Part shown: positions 1 through 9,000 of the stretch, piece by piece
Layout of the letters: every line of letters starts with the position of its first letter
Numbering within the stretch: the stretch's first letter is position 1
From: Mycolicibacterium peregrinum
Lineage (GTDB): Bacteria > Actinomycetota > Actinomycetes > Mycobacteriales > Mycobacteriaceae
Assembly (NCBI RefSeq): GCF_002102345.1
Contig: NZ_LQPP01000025.1
Location: 62,001 to 126,000 of the forward strand
DNA length: 64,000 nucleotides
Direction: 5' to 3'
Made by a program: the position numbers and the translations under genes
Notes under the pieces: model-generated
Databases searched by the model: none
What the model saw: only the letters and a program-made list of their open reading frames with translations
What the model was told of the DNA's origin: nothing

Positions 1-486
1 CTGGTCCGCTCGCATCGCAATGTCGTTGTTCTGCGCACCTTCTCGAAGGCCTACGGGCTGGCCGGCCTGCGGGTCGGGTACGCCGTCGCCGATCCGGAGA
101 TCGTGACGGCCCTGGGCAAGGTCTACGTTCCGTTCAGCGCCACGAGCGTGTCCCAGGCCGCGGCCATCGCCAGCCTCGAGGCCGCCGACGAACTCCTGGC
201 CCGCACCGACGCTGTCGTCGCCGAGCGCACCCGCGTCAGCGCGGCCTTGCGCGACGCCGGATTCACACTCCCGCCGTCACAGGCCAACTTCGTCTGGTTA
301 CCTCTGGCCGAACGCACTCTGGACTTCGTGGCCAGGGCCGCCGACAACCGGCTCATCGTGCGCCCGTACGGTGAGGACGGCGTGCGGGTCACCATCGGGG
401 CCCCGCACGAGAACGACGCCTTCCTGGAATTCGCCACGCGCTGGATCGCGGGTGACGCCGGGACTCGGACAGGGGAGACCAAGTGA
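1..486 (+). CDS. pat: HisC-like/aromatic aminotransferase, C-terminal part
   Basis: C-terminal part of a fold-type I PLP aminotransferase; the 5' end lies outside the window. Read from base 1, the frame contains the block TFSKAYGLAGLRVGYA, whose lysine forms the Schiff base with PLP, and later RLIVRPYG, the region carrying the substrate-carboxylate arginine in HisC-type enzymes. The expected role is cytoplasmic transamination of histidinol phosphate or aromatic 2-oxo acids. The gene order that follows resembles Rv3772-Rv3774 of M. tuberculosis (from memory), which suggests pat/hisC2. The stop overlaps the next start (GTGA), so the two genes are probably cotranscribed. Confidence 0.85.
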   Translation: MVRSHRNVVVLRTFSKAYGLAGLRVGYAVADPEIVTALGKVYVPFSATSVSQAAAIASLEAADELLARTDAVVAERTRVSAALRDAGFTLPPSQANFVWLPLAERTLDFVARAADNRLIVRPYGEDGVRVTIGAPHENDAFLEFATRWIAGDAGTRTGETK

Positions 487-956
487 ACGGTGTACGCGGC
501 ACGTTCGACGGATTCGTCAGCCGCGAGGGTCAGATCCCCGACGCCGAACTCGACGCGTTCTGGGCGCTGCTGCGGCCCGCGAGCATCGACTTCATGCTCG
601 GCGAGTGGAAGGGCGGCGAGTTCCAGACCGGCCACAAGGCCAACGGATTCATGAACCGGCTCAACTGGTTCGGCAAGACGTTCCGGTCGGCCGCCGAGGC
701 CCAGCCGCTCGTGTGCCTGGACGCCGACGGCAACAAGTTCTCCAACACAGAGGCCATGAACGGCGAGGCCAGCCTGTGGCTGGAGGAGTTCCGCGGCGAG
801 GTGACCGCGACCATGGTCTACGACGGCCGTCCCGTGCACGACCACTTCAAGGTTGTCGACGACAACACCGTCGTCGGCATCATGAACGGCAAGGGCGCCG
901 TCGATCTCAGTTCTGGGACCGGCCGCTACCTGTACTTCTACCTGCAGCGCGTCTAG
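483..956 (+). CDS. GXWXG/DUF4334-like protein
   Basis: A 157-residue soluble protein whose GTG start overlaps the aminotransferase stop. Residues about 37-43 read MLGEWKGGEF, the GxWxG signature of the GXWXG domain, followed by a DUF4334-like half with hydrophobic strands and a C-terminal YLYFYLQRV. Members are small beta-rich proteins of unknown biochemical role; a ligand-binding function is only an inference. No signal peptide or membrane segment is visible. Confidence 0.75.
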   Translation: MNGVRGTFDGFVSREGQIPDAELDAFWALLRPASIDFMLGEWKGGEFQTGHKANGFMNRLNWFGKTFRSAAEAQPLVCLDADGNKFSNTEAMNGEASLWLEEFRGEVTATMVYDGRPVHDHFKVVDDNTVVGIMNGKGAVDLSSGTGRYLYFYLQRV

Positions 957-1498
957 CCCTGCGGCCGGCGGCCGGTGAATGCCAGCAGCTGGTCCAGCAC
1001 GGGCGCACCATCGCCGATGTCGACCGGGTCGTCGAAGCCGGCGCGCACCCGGCCGTCGGGCGTGATGATTCCGCGCGCCCACTCCAGGACAAGCTGCGGT
1101 TGGTCATCCGGCACGGCGACCGTCTGTCCGGTGGCCGCGGCGTAATCCCAGGCGTGCACCAGGAATTCCAGCGACAGGATCCGGGCCATCATCCGCGCCG
1201 GCGCCTCCCCCGGACCGAACGGAACGGTGCCGTCCACCCCGCGTCGGCGCCACGCCGCCACGGCCGGCCGCGCCGCGCTGAGCACCTGCTCCTCGACCGA
1301 GGTGTCTGGGTTGCGTTCGGGAAGCTGCGCCTCGGCCGCCGAGCCGATCACGGTGATGGAGTTCAGCAGATGGTCCGTCAGCCCCGCCACGTCGAACTCA
1401 CGACACGGTGTCGGACGGGACAGATCGTCCGAAGTGATGCCGCTCAGCACGCGTTGCAGCACGTCGAGGGTGGCCTCGGCGCTATCGAGTTCATCCAT
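953..1498 (-). CDS. TIGR03086 family (DinB-like metal-binding) protein
   Basis: A 181-residue all-helical protein. The segment CREFDVAGLTDHLLNSI near residue 30 and EFLVHAWDYAAATG near residue 110 match the TIGR03086/mycothiol-dependent maleylpyruvate isomerase N-terminal fold, in which histidines bind a divalent metal. Enzyme activity cannot be assigned. The start at 1498 (MDELDSAE) is preferred; an upstream ATG at 1519 would overlap the divergent crotonase start. The gene is convergent with the preceding one and head-to-head with the next, so promoter elements of both must lie within or close to the coding sequences. Confidence 0.7.
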   Translation of the reverse strand: MDELDSAEATLDVLQRVLSGITSDDLSRPTPCREFDVAGLTDHLLNSITVIGSAAEAQLPERNPDTSVEEQVLSAARPAVAAWRRRGVDGTVPFGPGEAPARMMARILSLEFLVHAWDYAAATGQTVAVPDDQPQLVLEWARGIITPDGRVRAGFDDPVDIGDGAPVLDQLLAFTGRRPQG

Positions 1499-1517
1499 AC
1501 TCGGTAGTGTCCACCCC

Positions 1518-2333
1518 ATGTCTGACACGTACGAGTCCGTTTCCGTCGAGATCAAGGACTACGTCGCCCAGGTGACGCTGCTGGGTCCCGGCAAGGGCAA
1601 CGCGATGGGTCCGGCCTTCTGGGCGGAGATGCCCGACGTGTTCGGCACTCTCGACGCCGACCCGGACGTGCGCGCGATCGTGCTGACCGGCTCGGGCAAG
1701 AACTTCAGCTACGGCCTGGACCTGCCTGCCATGGGCGCGACGATGCCGGGGCTGGAGGCCGGCGCGAAGGCCCGGGCCGATTTCCACACCACACTGCGCA
1801 AGATGCAGGGCGCCATCACGGCGGTCGCCGACTGCCGCACACCGACAATCGCGTCGATCCACGGCTGGTGCATCGGCGGCGGCGTCGACCTGATCAGCGC
1901 GGTGGACATCCGCTACGCCAGTACCGACGCCAAGTTCTCGGTGCGCGAGACCAAGTTGGCCATCGTCGCCGACGTGGGCAGCCTGGCCCGCCTGCCGCTG
2001 ATCCTGTCCGACGGGCACCTGCGGGAGCTCGTTCTGACCGGTAAAGACGTGGACGCATCGCATGCCGCGCGCATCGGTCTGGTCAACGACGTGTACGACG
2101 ACGCCGACGCCTCGTTGGCGGCCGCGCACGCGACTGCCACTGAGATCGCCGCCAACCCGCCGCTGACCGTCGCCGGGGTGAAGGACGTGCTGGATCAGCA
2201 GCGCACCGCCAGGGTCGCCGAGAGCCTGCGGTACGTGGCCGCGTGGAATTCGGCGTTCCTGCCGTCGAAGGATCTGGCCGAGGCGGTCACCGCGATGTTC
2301 CAGAAGCGCCCGCCCCAGTTCACCGGGGAATAG
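1518..2333 (+). CDS. echA21: Enoyl-CoA hydratase/isomerase (crotonase) family
   Basis: 271 residues, the usual crotonase length. Visible family blocks are the first oxyanion-hole region GKNFSYGLDLPAM (about 63-75) and the second, IHGWCIGGGVDLISAVDIRYAS. The glutamate pair of classical hydratases is not obvious; a VADVGSL segment follows at the usual position, closer to dienoyl-CoA isomerase-like members. It probably acts on acyl-CoA intermediates in fatty acid or sterol side-chain degradation. The echA21 symbol rests on synteny recalled from M. tuberculosis, not on an alignment. Confidence 0.75.
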   Translation: MSDTYESVSVEIKDYVAQVTLLGPGKGNAMGPAFWAEMPDVFGTLDADPDVRAIVLTGSGKNFSYGLDLPAMGATMPGLEAGAKARADFHTTLRKMQGAITAVADCRTPTIASIHGWCIGGGVDLISAVDIRYASTDAKFSVRETKLAIVADVGSLARLPLILSDGHLRELVLTGKDVDASHAARIGLVNDVYDDADASLAAAHATATEIAANPPLTVAGVKDVLDQQRTARVAESLRYVAAWNSAFLPSKDLAEAVTAMFQKRPPQFTGE

Positions 2334-3228
2334 GCGTCCAGCCGAGCTCGGCCTTGGCTTTCGCGTTGGACAGCGGCAGCCACGCCTGACCGAACGCGGT
2401 CGCCGGGTAGGAGGCCAGCAGCCCGACCAGACGGTGCGAGATCGGCACCGGCCGCGGTCGGTGCAGCTTGCGGCTCAGCTCCTTGACGTAATCGCCGAAG
2501 GACTGTGGCCGGTCGTCGACGATGTTGTAGATCTGCCCGCCCCGGCCCTTGTCGAGCGCGTCGGCCGTGGCGCGGGCGACGTCGTCGATGTGTACCCAGG
2601 ACAGGATTCCCGGACCGGTCAGTGCCGGCAGGGCCCACCACTTCGCGAGGCGGTGGAACAGTTCGTCGTGGATGACCCCCGGCCCGTAGAAGACGCCGTA
2701 GCGCAACACGATTCCCTCCGTGCCGCTGTGTTCACCCGAACTCAGCACGCTGCGTTCCATGCCCCGCAACGCCTCGAGGAACTCGGCCCCGTGCGGCGGT
2801 GGCGGTCCCGGATAGGGATCGCTCTCGTCGATCAGGGGCGGCCCGTCTGCGCCATAGCCGTAGGCGAAGACGACCGATTCCGCGACGACGCGGCGCACGC
2901 CCGCACGTTGGGCCGCGGCCACCAGGTTCGGCGCCCCGCGGCTCCAGAGTTCGGTGGCGGGGCCGAAGTCCTTGGGCCGCTTCGGACCCCACTTCGGCAG
3001 TGTGGTCAGCAAGCTCACCACCGCCTCCGGTGCGAATTCGGCCAGCACCGCATCGATCTGGCCGGCGTCGAGAACGTCGGCCACCACCGGTTTGGCACCC
3101 TCGGCGGAGATCTGGGCGGTCTTGCCCGACGAGCGGGTCACCCCGATCACCTCGTGACCGCGTGCGTTGAGCTCCCGCAGCAACGGGATTCCCGGGACAC
3201 TGGTTGCACCCGCCACCAGGACACGCAT
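2320..3228 (-). CDS. NAD(P)-dependent epimerase/dehydratase-like protein
   Basis: 302 residues with an N-terminal Rossmann dinucleotide-binding motif VAGATSVPGIPLL (extended SDR type, a variant of GATGxxG). The later blocks GIVLRYGVFYGPG and SWVHIDDVARATADAL are typical of SDRs of the GalE/UDP-glucose epimerase type. The classical YxxxK pair is not evident: FAYGYGADG sits where it would be expected, so catalysis may differ. The C-terminal ELGWTPIPR is a typical extended-SDR tail. It overlaps the crotonase 3' end by a few codons, convergent with it, and is adjacent to the membrane gene upstream on the same strand. Confidence 0.8.
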   Translation of the reverse strand: MRVLVAGATSVPGIPLLRELNARGHEVIGVTRSSGKTAQISAEGAKPVVADVLDAGQIDAVLAEFAPEAVVSLLTTLPKWGPKRPKDFGPATELWSRGAPNLVAAAQRAGVRRVVAESVVFAYGYGADGPPLIDESDPYPGPPPPHGAEFLEALRGMERSVLSSGEHSGTEGIVLRYGVFYGPGVIHDELFHRLAKWWALPALTGPGILSWVHIDDVARATADALDKGRGGQIYNIVDDRPQSFGDYVKELSRKLHRPRPVPISHRLVGLLASYPATAFGQAWLPLSNAKAKAELGWTPIPR

Positions 3229-3657
3229 CTATGGTTCTCCTGCCTTCTCGTCGGACATGCTGATACGTAAGGCAATTGCCAGTATCACCGTGGTCAGCAC
3301 CAGACCCGCGGCTTCCAGCCAACCCACCCAGTTGCCTGCGGCGTGGTTGGTGTCGATCAGGTGACTCAGCGAATGCAGGGCCCAGTGTGCGGTGGCGAAG
3401 GCCAGCGCCGGCACCCGCCAACGCGGCCACTTCAGCGCCGCCAGCATCATCAGCCCGAGCGGCAACTCGAACGAGGCGTTGTCGAGGATGTAGTGGTCGT
3501 TACGCGACCCGAACGCGCCGAGGGTGTCGAAGAATGTGCCCGGCGCGAACAGCATGAACAGACCGAGGATCACCGAGTAGACGCCGAACACGGCGAGGAC
3601 CACTTCGGGGTAGCGCCGGGTCTGGGTCTGCGGCACCGGCGGCTCGGCATTGGCCAT
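3229..3657 (-). CDS. Small integral membrane protein
   Basis: 142 residues with four hydrophobic segments (about 18-40, 53-72, 75-92 and 112-133), so a four-helix inner-membrane protein of the DUF4345/DoxX-like size class. There are no catalytic motifs and no function is proposed. It lies directly upstream of the epimerase-like gene, ending one base before it starts, so the two are very likely one transcript. It is divergent from the MocR regulator at 3704, with only 46 bases between the starts. Confidence 0.65.
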   Translation of the reverse strand: MANAEPPVPQTQTRRYPEVVLAVFGVYSVILGLFMLFAPGTFFDTLGAFGSRNDHYILDNASFELPLGLMMLAALKWPRWRVPALAFATAHWALHSLSHLIDTNHAAGNWVGWLEAAGLVLTTVILAIALRISMSDEKAGEP

Positions 3658-3703
3658 GTCATCACGCTAACGCCGCAGTGGTCTCCGAGTAGGCTCCAAT
3701 TTC

Positions 3704-5101
3704 ATGGCAGATTCGGGTACCAGTTCCGGTCCGGAGCTGCTGGTTGAACTCGACCGGGGCAGCAAGGCGCCGTTGCATCGTCAACTCGCCGACGGGCTCC
3801 GCGATGCCATCCGTTCCGGTCGGCTGGCCCCGGCGTCGCGGATGCCGTCCACCCGTGTGCTGTCCGCTGACCTCGGAGTGTCTCGACGGCTGGTGGTCGA
3901 GGCCTACGGGCAACTGACGGCAGAGGGATTCCTGCACAGCAGCCAGGGCGGTAGCACCCGGGTCGCGGCCGTCGACGCCGCCCCCACCGGCAGCTTCGGT
4001 CCGGACCGCGCCCGCCCCCGCTTCGACATCGACTTCGCGCCGGGCTCACCGGATCTCGCCAGCTTTCCGCGTCAGGCCTGGCTACGGGCCATGCGCCAGG
4101 GCCTGGCCGAGATCGAATCCAGCGCATTCGGCTACGTCGCACCCCATGGACTGCCTGCGGCCCGGAGCGCGGTGGCCGACTACCTGCGCCGTACCCGCGG
4201 CGTGGTCGCCGACCCACGCCGCATCGTGTTGTGCTCGGGCGCAACGCAGGCCGTCGCGCTGCTCGCCCGGTGCCTGGACGGGCCGATCGCAGCCGAGAAT
4301 CCCGGATTCTGGTTGCACCGGATGATCTTGCGCCACAACGGCGTCGAACCGGTCCCGATCCCGGTGGACGACAACGGTATCGACGTCGGTGCACTGGCCG
4401 CCGGCAATGCCGCCGCGGTGCTGACCACCCCGGCCCACCAATCGCCGACAGGGGTGGTGCTCTCGGCCGCGCGGCGCACCGCACTACTCGAATGGGCCCA
4501 GCCCGGACGGTTGATCATCGAAGACGACTACGACGCCGAGTACCGCTACGACCGGGCGCCGGTGGGCGCTCTGCAGGGAGTCGCGCCGGACCGGGTGGTG
4601 TACCTCGGGTCGACCAGTAAGACCTTGGCCCCCGGACTGCGCATCGGCTGGATGGTGTTGCCCGCCCACCTGATCCAGCGGGTCAGAACCGCCAAAAGCC
4701 TTGCCGACACCGGCAGCTCGGTGATGGATCAGATCGCGTTCGCCCAGTTCCTGACCTCCGGCGGCTACGACCGCCACCTACGTCAGATGCGCCGACGCTA
4801 TCCGGCCCGACGCGCCGCGCTGCTGACGGCGTTGTCGCGGCACCTACCCCGGGCCGAGGTTCTCGGCGCGGCCGCAGGCGTGCACCTGACCGTGCGGTTC
4901 CCGGAAGGATTCCCGCTCGAGGAGCTGACCCGACGCGCCGCCGAGTCACGTATCCGACTGGAGTCACTGGGACCCTGTTACGCCGATCCGGCGACCGCGC
5001 CGCCCGGGTTGATCCTCGGGTATGCCAATCTCACCGAGGATCAGATCGCCACCGGCGTGAAAATGCTGGGTCAGGCCGCACGCCAATTGGGCGCGGCCTG
5101 A
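3704..5101 (+). CDS. MocR/PdxR-type regulator: GntR HTH fused to PLP aminotransferase
   Basis: 465 residues in two domains. The N-terminal winged helix of the GntR family (about 18-80) has the recognition part TRVLSADLGVSRRLVVEAY. The aminotransferase fold (about 105-460) has the PLP lysine in STSKTLAPGLRIGW and the PLP-stacking region IIEDDYDAEYRYD. Members use PLP or a PLP adduct as effector and control vitamin B6 or amino-acid genes, usually the divergent gene. Here the divergent partner is the membrane/epimerase pair, which is therefore a possible target (inference). Confidence 0.85.
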   Translation: MADSGTSSGPELLVELDRGSKAPLHRQLADGLRDAIRSGRLAPASRMPSTRVLSADLGVSRRLVVEAYGQLTAEGFLHSSQGGSTRVAAVDAAPTGSFGPDRARPRFDIDFAPGSPDLASFPRQAWLRAMRQGLAEIESSAFGYVAPHGLPAARSAVADYLRRTRGVVADPRRIVLCSGATQAVALLARCLDGPIAAENPGFWLHRMILRHNGVEPVPIPVDDNGIDVGALAAGNAAAVLTTPAHQSPTGVVLSAARRTALLEWAQPGRLIIEDDYDAEYRYDRAPVGALQGVAPDRVVYLGSTSKTLAPGLRIGWMVLPAHLIQRVRTAKSLADTGSSVMDQIAFAQFLTSGGYDRHLRQMRRRYPARRAALLTALSRHLPRAEVLGAAAGVHLTVRFPEGFPLEELTRRAAESRIRLESLGPCYADPATAPPGLILGYANLTEDQIATGVKMLGQAARQLGAA

Positions 5102-5114
5102 CCGTAAAGCATTG

Positions 5115-5264
5115 TCAGCCTGCTTCTTTGGCTGACTTCCGCTCTGCCATCTTGTACTTGACAAGAGCGACCAGAGCCTTAGGATTGCGCGCGAACGCGC
5201 CTGCGGCCTGAAGGTACAGCTTGGCCTTCTGGGCCGCCGTCAACTGTGGCTCTTGATCCGTCAC
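5115..5264 (-). CDS. Small conserved-type protein, 49 aa
   Basis: A 49-residue, lysine- and alanine-rich protein starting at GTG 5264, with a purine-rich GGGGAGAG ribosome binding site upstream. The sequence MTDQEPQLTAAQKAKLYLQ predicts one amphipathic helix and then a basic tail; no domain is recognised. It is convergent with the MocR gene and lies in the same direction as the cutinase. Confidence 0.5.
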   Translation of the reverse strand: MTDQEPQLTAAQKAKLYLQAAGAFARNPKALVALVKYKMAERKSAKEAG

Positions 5265-5322
5265 TGACTCTCCCCTATCCGAGAACGTGCCCGAACAGTA
5301 GCGTGTGTCAGCTTCGGAGCTC

Positions 5323-6048
5323 CTACCGCCCGGCAGCCTGATCGACACTGCGGTCGGCGGGCTTGACACCCAGCTTGCCGGCCACGTAGTCGGCAGCCTG
5401 GTCCGTCAAGCCGTTCGCCGCGTACAGGTTGTGCGCATTGCTGTCACCACCGGTCGGCGAGCACACCGGGTCCTCCGGGATACACAGATCATCGGTCTTC
5501 CCGGCGTACCGGGGGCCAACCGTGATCGGCGGTGCGCCGGTGTAGATCATCTGGAGGAAGCCGCTCGACGGCTTGCCGAACAACGCCACCGCGGCGACAT
5601 GATCGGCCACCTCCGCGGGCAACGGGCCACTGATGCTCGGCGGCAACACGAACCCCTGCGGCACCGCATCCTCGGTGAGGTAAGCGGCCACCGCAGCACC
5701 CTGGGAGAAACCGCCCAGCACGATCTTGGTGTCGGGGCAGGCCGCCACCGTTGCCCTGACCTTGTTGCTCGCGTCGGCGACACCGTCGGCTGCAGTCGCA
5801 AAGTCAAGTGAGGCAGGGTAATTCACCGCGTAGACGTCGACGGACTTCCCGCCGGTCCTGGCCTGCAGCGCGTTGACGAACGCGTCCCCGACACCACCCA
5901 CGCCCGGCGGCTCGAACGTGCCCCGCGCGAATACCACCTGCACGTCCGCACACGAATCCGCAGAAGCCTGCCCGGCCGCGGCGATGCACCCACCCGCCAC
6001 GAACGCCGACGATGCCACTGCCGCCAACCAACGACCAATCCGGTTCAT
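5323..6048 (-). CDS. Secreted cutinase-family serine esterase
   Basis: 241 residues. The N-terminus MNRIGRWLAAVASSAFVAG followed by QASA is a Sec signal peptide, so the mature enzyme is exported. The nucleophile lies in GFSQGAAVA (GxSxG, alpha/beta hydrolase of the cutinase family). A Cys-Asp region DLCIPEDPVC and the catalytic histidine in SNAHNLYA follow in family order. Cutinases of mycobacteria hydrolyse polyesters, lipids or phospholipids at the cell surface. An in-frame upstream ATG at 6093 would add residues before the signal peptide and is less likely. Confidence 0.85.
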   Translation of the reverse strand: MNRIGRWLAAVASSAFVAGGCIAAAGQASADSCADVQVVFARGTFEPPGVGGVGDAFVNALQARTGGKSVDVYAVNYPASLDFATAADGVADASNKVRATVAACPDTKIVLGGFSQGAAVAAYLTEDAVPQGFVLPPSISGPLPAEVADHVAAVALFGKPSSGFLQMIYTGAPPITVGPRYAGKTDDLCIPEDPVCSPTGGDSNAHNLYAANGLTDQAADYVAGKLGVKPADRSVDQAAGR

Positions 6049-6188
6049 TTTTCGACCCCACTCGTTCCGACCCGCGACAACTTTTCGCACCAACTACTCC
6101 TCGATACCCAAGATCAAGGCGGAGTGAATCTCCCCGAAGGTGTGATGTGCGACACGTTTAGTGCGGCGCGGTGGCGGCCTTCAGGTTG

Positions 6189-7106
6189 CTAGGAAGCCGC
6201 GCCAACGCGCTGGCGCTCGCGTTTCTCCTCGTAGAACCGGGCGCGCTCGTCGACCGCATCGAGGAACTGGGCTAGCTCCTCGCGGGCCTTCTCACCTTCC
6301 GGCCCGAAATCGGTTCGGTCGAAAATCCGCCAGAAGCGCAACACCGGCTGCACCACGTCGTCGTGATGGACGCGCAGATCGTAGATGCCGGCCTTGGCGA
6401 TGGTGATCGCATTCTGCGCGAAGTCGGCCATCCCCAGACCCGGCATCGCGAAGTTCACCACCTCGTCACGGATGGCGATCATCGAGGCGTCAGGCGCGAT
6501 GTCCAGCGCCGCCGCCATGAGATTGCGGTAGAAGACCATGTGCAGGTTCTCGTCGGCGGCTATCCGGGCGAGCAACTGATCGGCAATGAGGCAACCGGAT
6601 GCCCGCCCGGTGTTGCGGTGCGACACCCGCGTCGCCAGCTCCTGGAACGACACATAGGCCATCGCCGCAAGCGGCGTCTTGTCGCCAGAGTCGTACCCTG
6701 CCACCGTATGGGCCATGCGAAGACGTTCCAGGGCAACGGGATCCACTCCGCGCGTGACGACGAGGTAGTCGCGCAGCGCGATGCTGTGGCGCCCCTCTTC
6801 GGCAGTCCACTGCCCGACCCAGGTGCCCCACGCGCCGTCGCGGGAGAAGCGCGTGGCGATCTCACGGTGGTAGGACGGCAGGTTGTCCTCGGTCAGCAGA
6901 TTCACCGTCATGGCCACTTTGGCGACGTGATCCAGCGGCGAATCCTCGGGTTGCCAGTCTTCGCCGTCCAGAAAGGCGAAGTCGCGCCCCCGACTCCACG
7001 GAACGTAGTCGTGCGGAAACCATTCCCGCGCCATCGAGAGATGGCGGTCGAGATTGCTCGCGACAACCGGTTCCAGTTCGTGGAGCACTCCGCTCTGGGC
7101 GTCCAT
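6189..7106 (-). CDS. Acyl-ACP desaturase (DesA family)
   Basis: 305 residues, ferritin-like soluble desaturase. The two di-iron ExxH motifs are visible as EEGRHSIAL and DENLHMVFYR, separated by the helices expected for acyl-ACP desaturases. It introduces a double bond into acyl chains on ACP and may supply mycolic acid or membrane fatty acid synthesis. The start MDAQSGVLHELEP at 7106 matches the family N-terminus (LHELEPVV). A strong palindrome 50 bases upstream (7156-7179) is the obvious candidate operator. Confidence 0.85.
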   Translation of the reverse strand: MDAQSGVLHELEPVVASNLDRHLSMAREWFPHDYVPWSRGRDFAFLDGEDWQPEDSPLDHVAKVAMTVNLLTEDNLPSYHREIATRFSRDGAWGTWVGQWTAEEGRHSIALRDYLVVTRGVDPVALERLRMAHTVAGYDSGDKTPLAAMAYVSFQELATRVSHRNTGRASGCLIADQLLARIAADENLHMVFYRNLMAAALDIAPDASMIAIRDEVVNFAMPGLGMADFAQNAITIAKAGIYDLRVHHDDVVQPVLRFWRIFDRTDFGPEGEKAREELAQFLDAVDERARFYEEKRERQRVGAAS

Positions 7107-7155
7107 TCCAGTCCTCCCAAGGTGTTGGCGACACAGCGGCGTCAACGCGCCATTC

Positions 7156-7194
7156 GTAACCTACGGTAGCGTAGGTTACGGGACCGTAGGTTAT
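7156..7194. promoter_or_regulatory. Palindromic operator upstream of the desaturase
   Basis: GTAACCTACG (7156-7165) and CGTAGGTTAC (7170-7179) form a perfect 10-bp inverted repeat with a four-base spacer, and a third half-site CCGTAGGTTAT follows at 7184-7194. Its size and symmetry fit a dimeric TetR-type repressor. It lies between the desaturase start and the 3' end of the amide hydrolase gene, so control of the desaturase is the likely role. Confidence 0.6.
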
Positions 7195-7234
7195 TCTTGG
7201 GTGAACGAACGGGCGCAGCGGAGCGGGAGTCGGC

Positions 7235-8260
7235 TCACTTCGCCCCGGCCGCGCCTTCCTCCAGATTGCGGAGCAGCCCCAGCGACAGGAAGGTCATGGC
7301 ACCCTTGTCCTCGAACTTGTGGGCCACGTTGCCGGCGATGCCGCCCTGCACGGCGAGCTCACCGATCAGATCGAGTTTGAGCTGCGGACTGCCCTCGGAG
7401 AAGTCGAGATCCGCCAGATCCACCCACACGATGTTCGGGCGGGTAGTGGACTCGTAGACGTACCGCTTGTTGGTGAGATCGAGGACCACCTGCCAAATGG
7501 TCTGGGAGGCATCGGGCTTGCCCGGGTCTGGGATGCGGAACGGCTGCGCGGCGTTGCGTATCACCGAGAACATGCTCGCGATGGCCTCCACCTGACTGGA
7601 CGGCTCGGGCAGCCGGCCGGCGTAGTAGCTGGCCCGGGCGAACCGATCGCTGGCCAGGGTGGAGCCCGGGATCGGCTGATCGCCACCCAGACCGGTGAAC
7701 GACTTCACCAGCTCCAATTGCTGATCGAAGGTCGGCGAATTCGTCATGACCTTGTAGTCCTTCGAGTGGTACACCCGGGCCTTGCCGTCGACGTACTCGA
7801 TGATCGCCGAGTCACCGGACGCATCGTCGAGTGCCAGGTGCAGTCCCGGGCGGACACCGCCGGTCGGATCGTCCATCTGCACCACCTGGACATCGGTCTG
7901 CGCGATCCACGCGGTCGCCTCGGCGACGGTGGCGAAGTTGTCCAGGAAATACTGCAGCCAGATGGCCTGACCGAGTTGGGTCCGCGAATCGTCCGGCTCA
8001 CCGTAGGTCGACTCGGCCAACCACAGGATGTGCCCGGCCAGACCCGCCTCGTTCATGCCGTCGACGGACGTGATGTCGAAGGCCGAGGCGATCACACTGC
8101 CGTACTTCGAGGTCCAGGTGAGCTTGCCCGATACCGCATCATCCCGTTTGACGCCGCGGGGGTGCTTCCACAAATTGGTCATCAAGTCCTTGTGGAAGTC
8201 CATGTTCCTGCCGACCAGAACCGCATCGCCCGCATCGGGCCACATGACTCGCGTGCACAT
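7235..8260 (-). CDS. Linear amide C-N hydrolase (choloylglycine/penicillin acylase-like Ntn hydrolase)
   Basis: 341 residues starting MCTRV: removal of Met exposes Cys2, the N-terminal nucleophile of the CBAH/penicillin V acylase family. GRNMDFHKDL is the conserved RxxDF segment, and SVDGMNEAGLAGHILWL is the typical GMNExGL block. Family members hydrolyse linear amide bonds such as bile-acid conjugates or N-acyl lactones; the substrate here is unknown. No signal peptide is visible. This start places Cys2 correctly, so in-frame upstream starts are rejected. Confidence 0.8.
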   Translation of the reverse strand: MCTRVMWPDAGDAVLVGRNMDFHKDLMTNLWKHPRGVKRDDAVSGKLTWTSKYGSVIASAFDITSVDGMNEAGLAGHILWLAESTYGEPDDSRTQLGQAIWLQYFLDNFATVAEATAWIAQTDVQVVQMDDPTGGVRPGLHLALDDASGDSAIIEYVDGKARVYHSKDYKVMTNSPTFDQQLELVKSFTGLGGDQPIPGSTLASDRFARASYYAGRLPEPSSQVEAIASMFSVIRNAAQPFRIPDPGKPDASQTIWQVVLDLTNKRYVYESTTRPNIVWVDLADLDFSEGSPQLKLDLIGELAVQGGIAGNVAHKFEDKGAMTFLSLGLLRNLEEGAAGAK

Positions 8261-8349
8261 TTGAGCGAGCCTAGTGTCGGCGCGCATTGCTGTACGGCGA
8301 ACCCACGGACCAGATCCCCTCGAGCAGTTAACCGCTATGGTCTTGGGGT

Positions 8350-8625
8350 ATGACGTCAACGACGTTGTACAAGTTGTCTTCCCCGCTCTGGGCGATGCTT
8401 CACACGGCCCTTGCGGCAACGGTGCTCGCTGCCGCGACAGCACTGTCGTGCGCCGCGAGCGCCACGGCCGATCCGATGACGGTGTGCCCGCCGAACCAAC
8501 CTTCCTACTGGAATGGGCAACCGTGCTATCCGCAACCATGCGTGCCGCCGTACGCGCCGGGCATCCCGCCCTGTTTCATGCCGCCGCCACAGATCGGGCC
8601 GAACGGATTGCCGGTATTCGGTTGA
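8350..8625 (+). CDS. Small secreted proline-rich protein
   Basis: 91 residues. A long N-terminal hydrophobic segment (AALAATVLAAATALS) ending in ASATADP looks like a Sec signal peptide. The short mature part is rich in Pro, Cys, Tyr and Asn (NQPSYWNGQPCYPQPC), typical of small secreted mycobacterial proteins with no assigned function. Divergent from the amide hydrolase. Confidence 0.6.
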   Translation: MTSTTLYKLSSPLWAMLHTALAATVLAAATALSCAASATADPMTVCPPNQPSYWNGQPCYPQPCVPPYAPGIPPCFMPPPQIGPNGLPVFG

Positions 8626-8691
8626 GCTTCAACGAGTTGATCGCGTAGTTCTACTGATCCAATTGTTTACTCCGTGACCCACGATGGCGTC

Positions 8692-9000
8692 ATGAATCAC
8701 GAACCGAGCCACCGCGGGTCGCTGTCGTTCATCGGTATCGCGGCGATGGTTGTCGCGTATCTACTGGTGTTCGCGGTGCTCTCCGACACGGACATGGCGT
8801 CCAAATTCGAGAATGGCATCGCACCACCGGGGACTGACGTGTTGGGTAACCGCATCGCCGCAGTGGGTGGCGCCGTGGCCGCAGGGTGTGCATGGGTGGC
8901 AGCTGTCGCGGGTCGCATGGTCGCCCCAATAGTGTTGGTACTCATGGCCTCTGCACCTCTGGCGCTTCTGTCGCTTGTCACGCTGCAACTCGCGTTCTGA
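8692..9000 (+). CDS. Small membrane protein
   Basis: 102 residues with three hydrophobic segments (about 11-31, 53-72 and 77-98). The start at 8692 (MNHEPSHRG) is chosen over GTG 8674. No family is recognised; an inner-membrane location is inferred from hydrophobicity only. Confidence 0.5.
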   Translation: MNHEPSHRGSLSFIGIAAMVVAYLLVFAVLSDTDMASKFENGIAPPGTDVLGNRIAAVGGAVAAGCAWVAAVAGRMVAPIVLVLMASAPLALLSLVTLQLAF

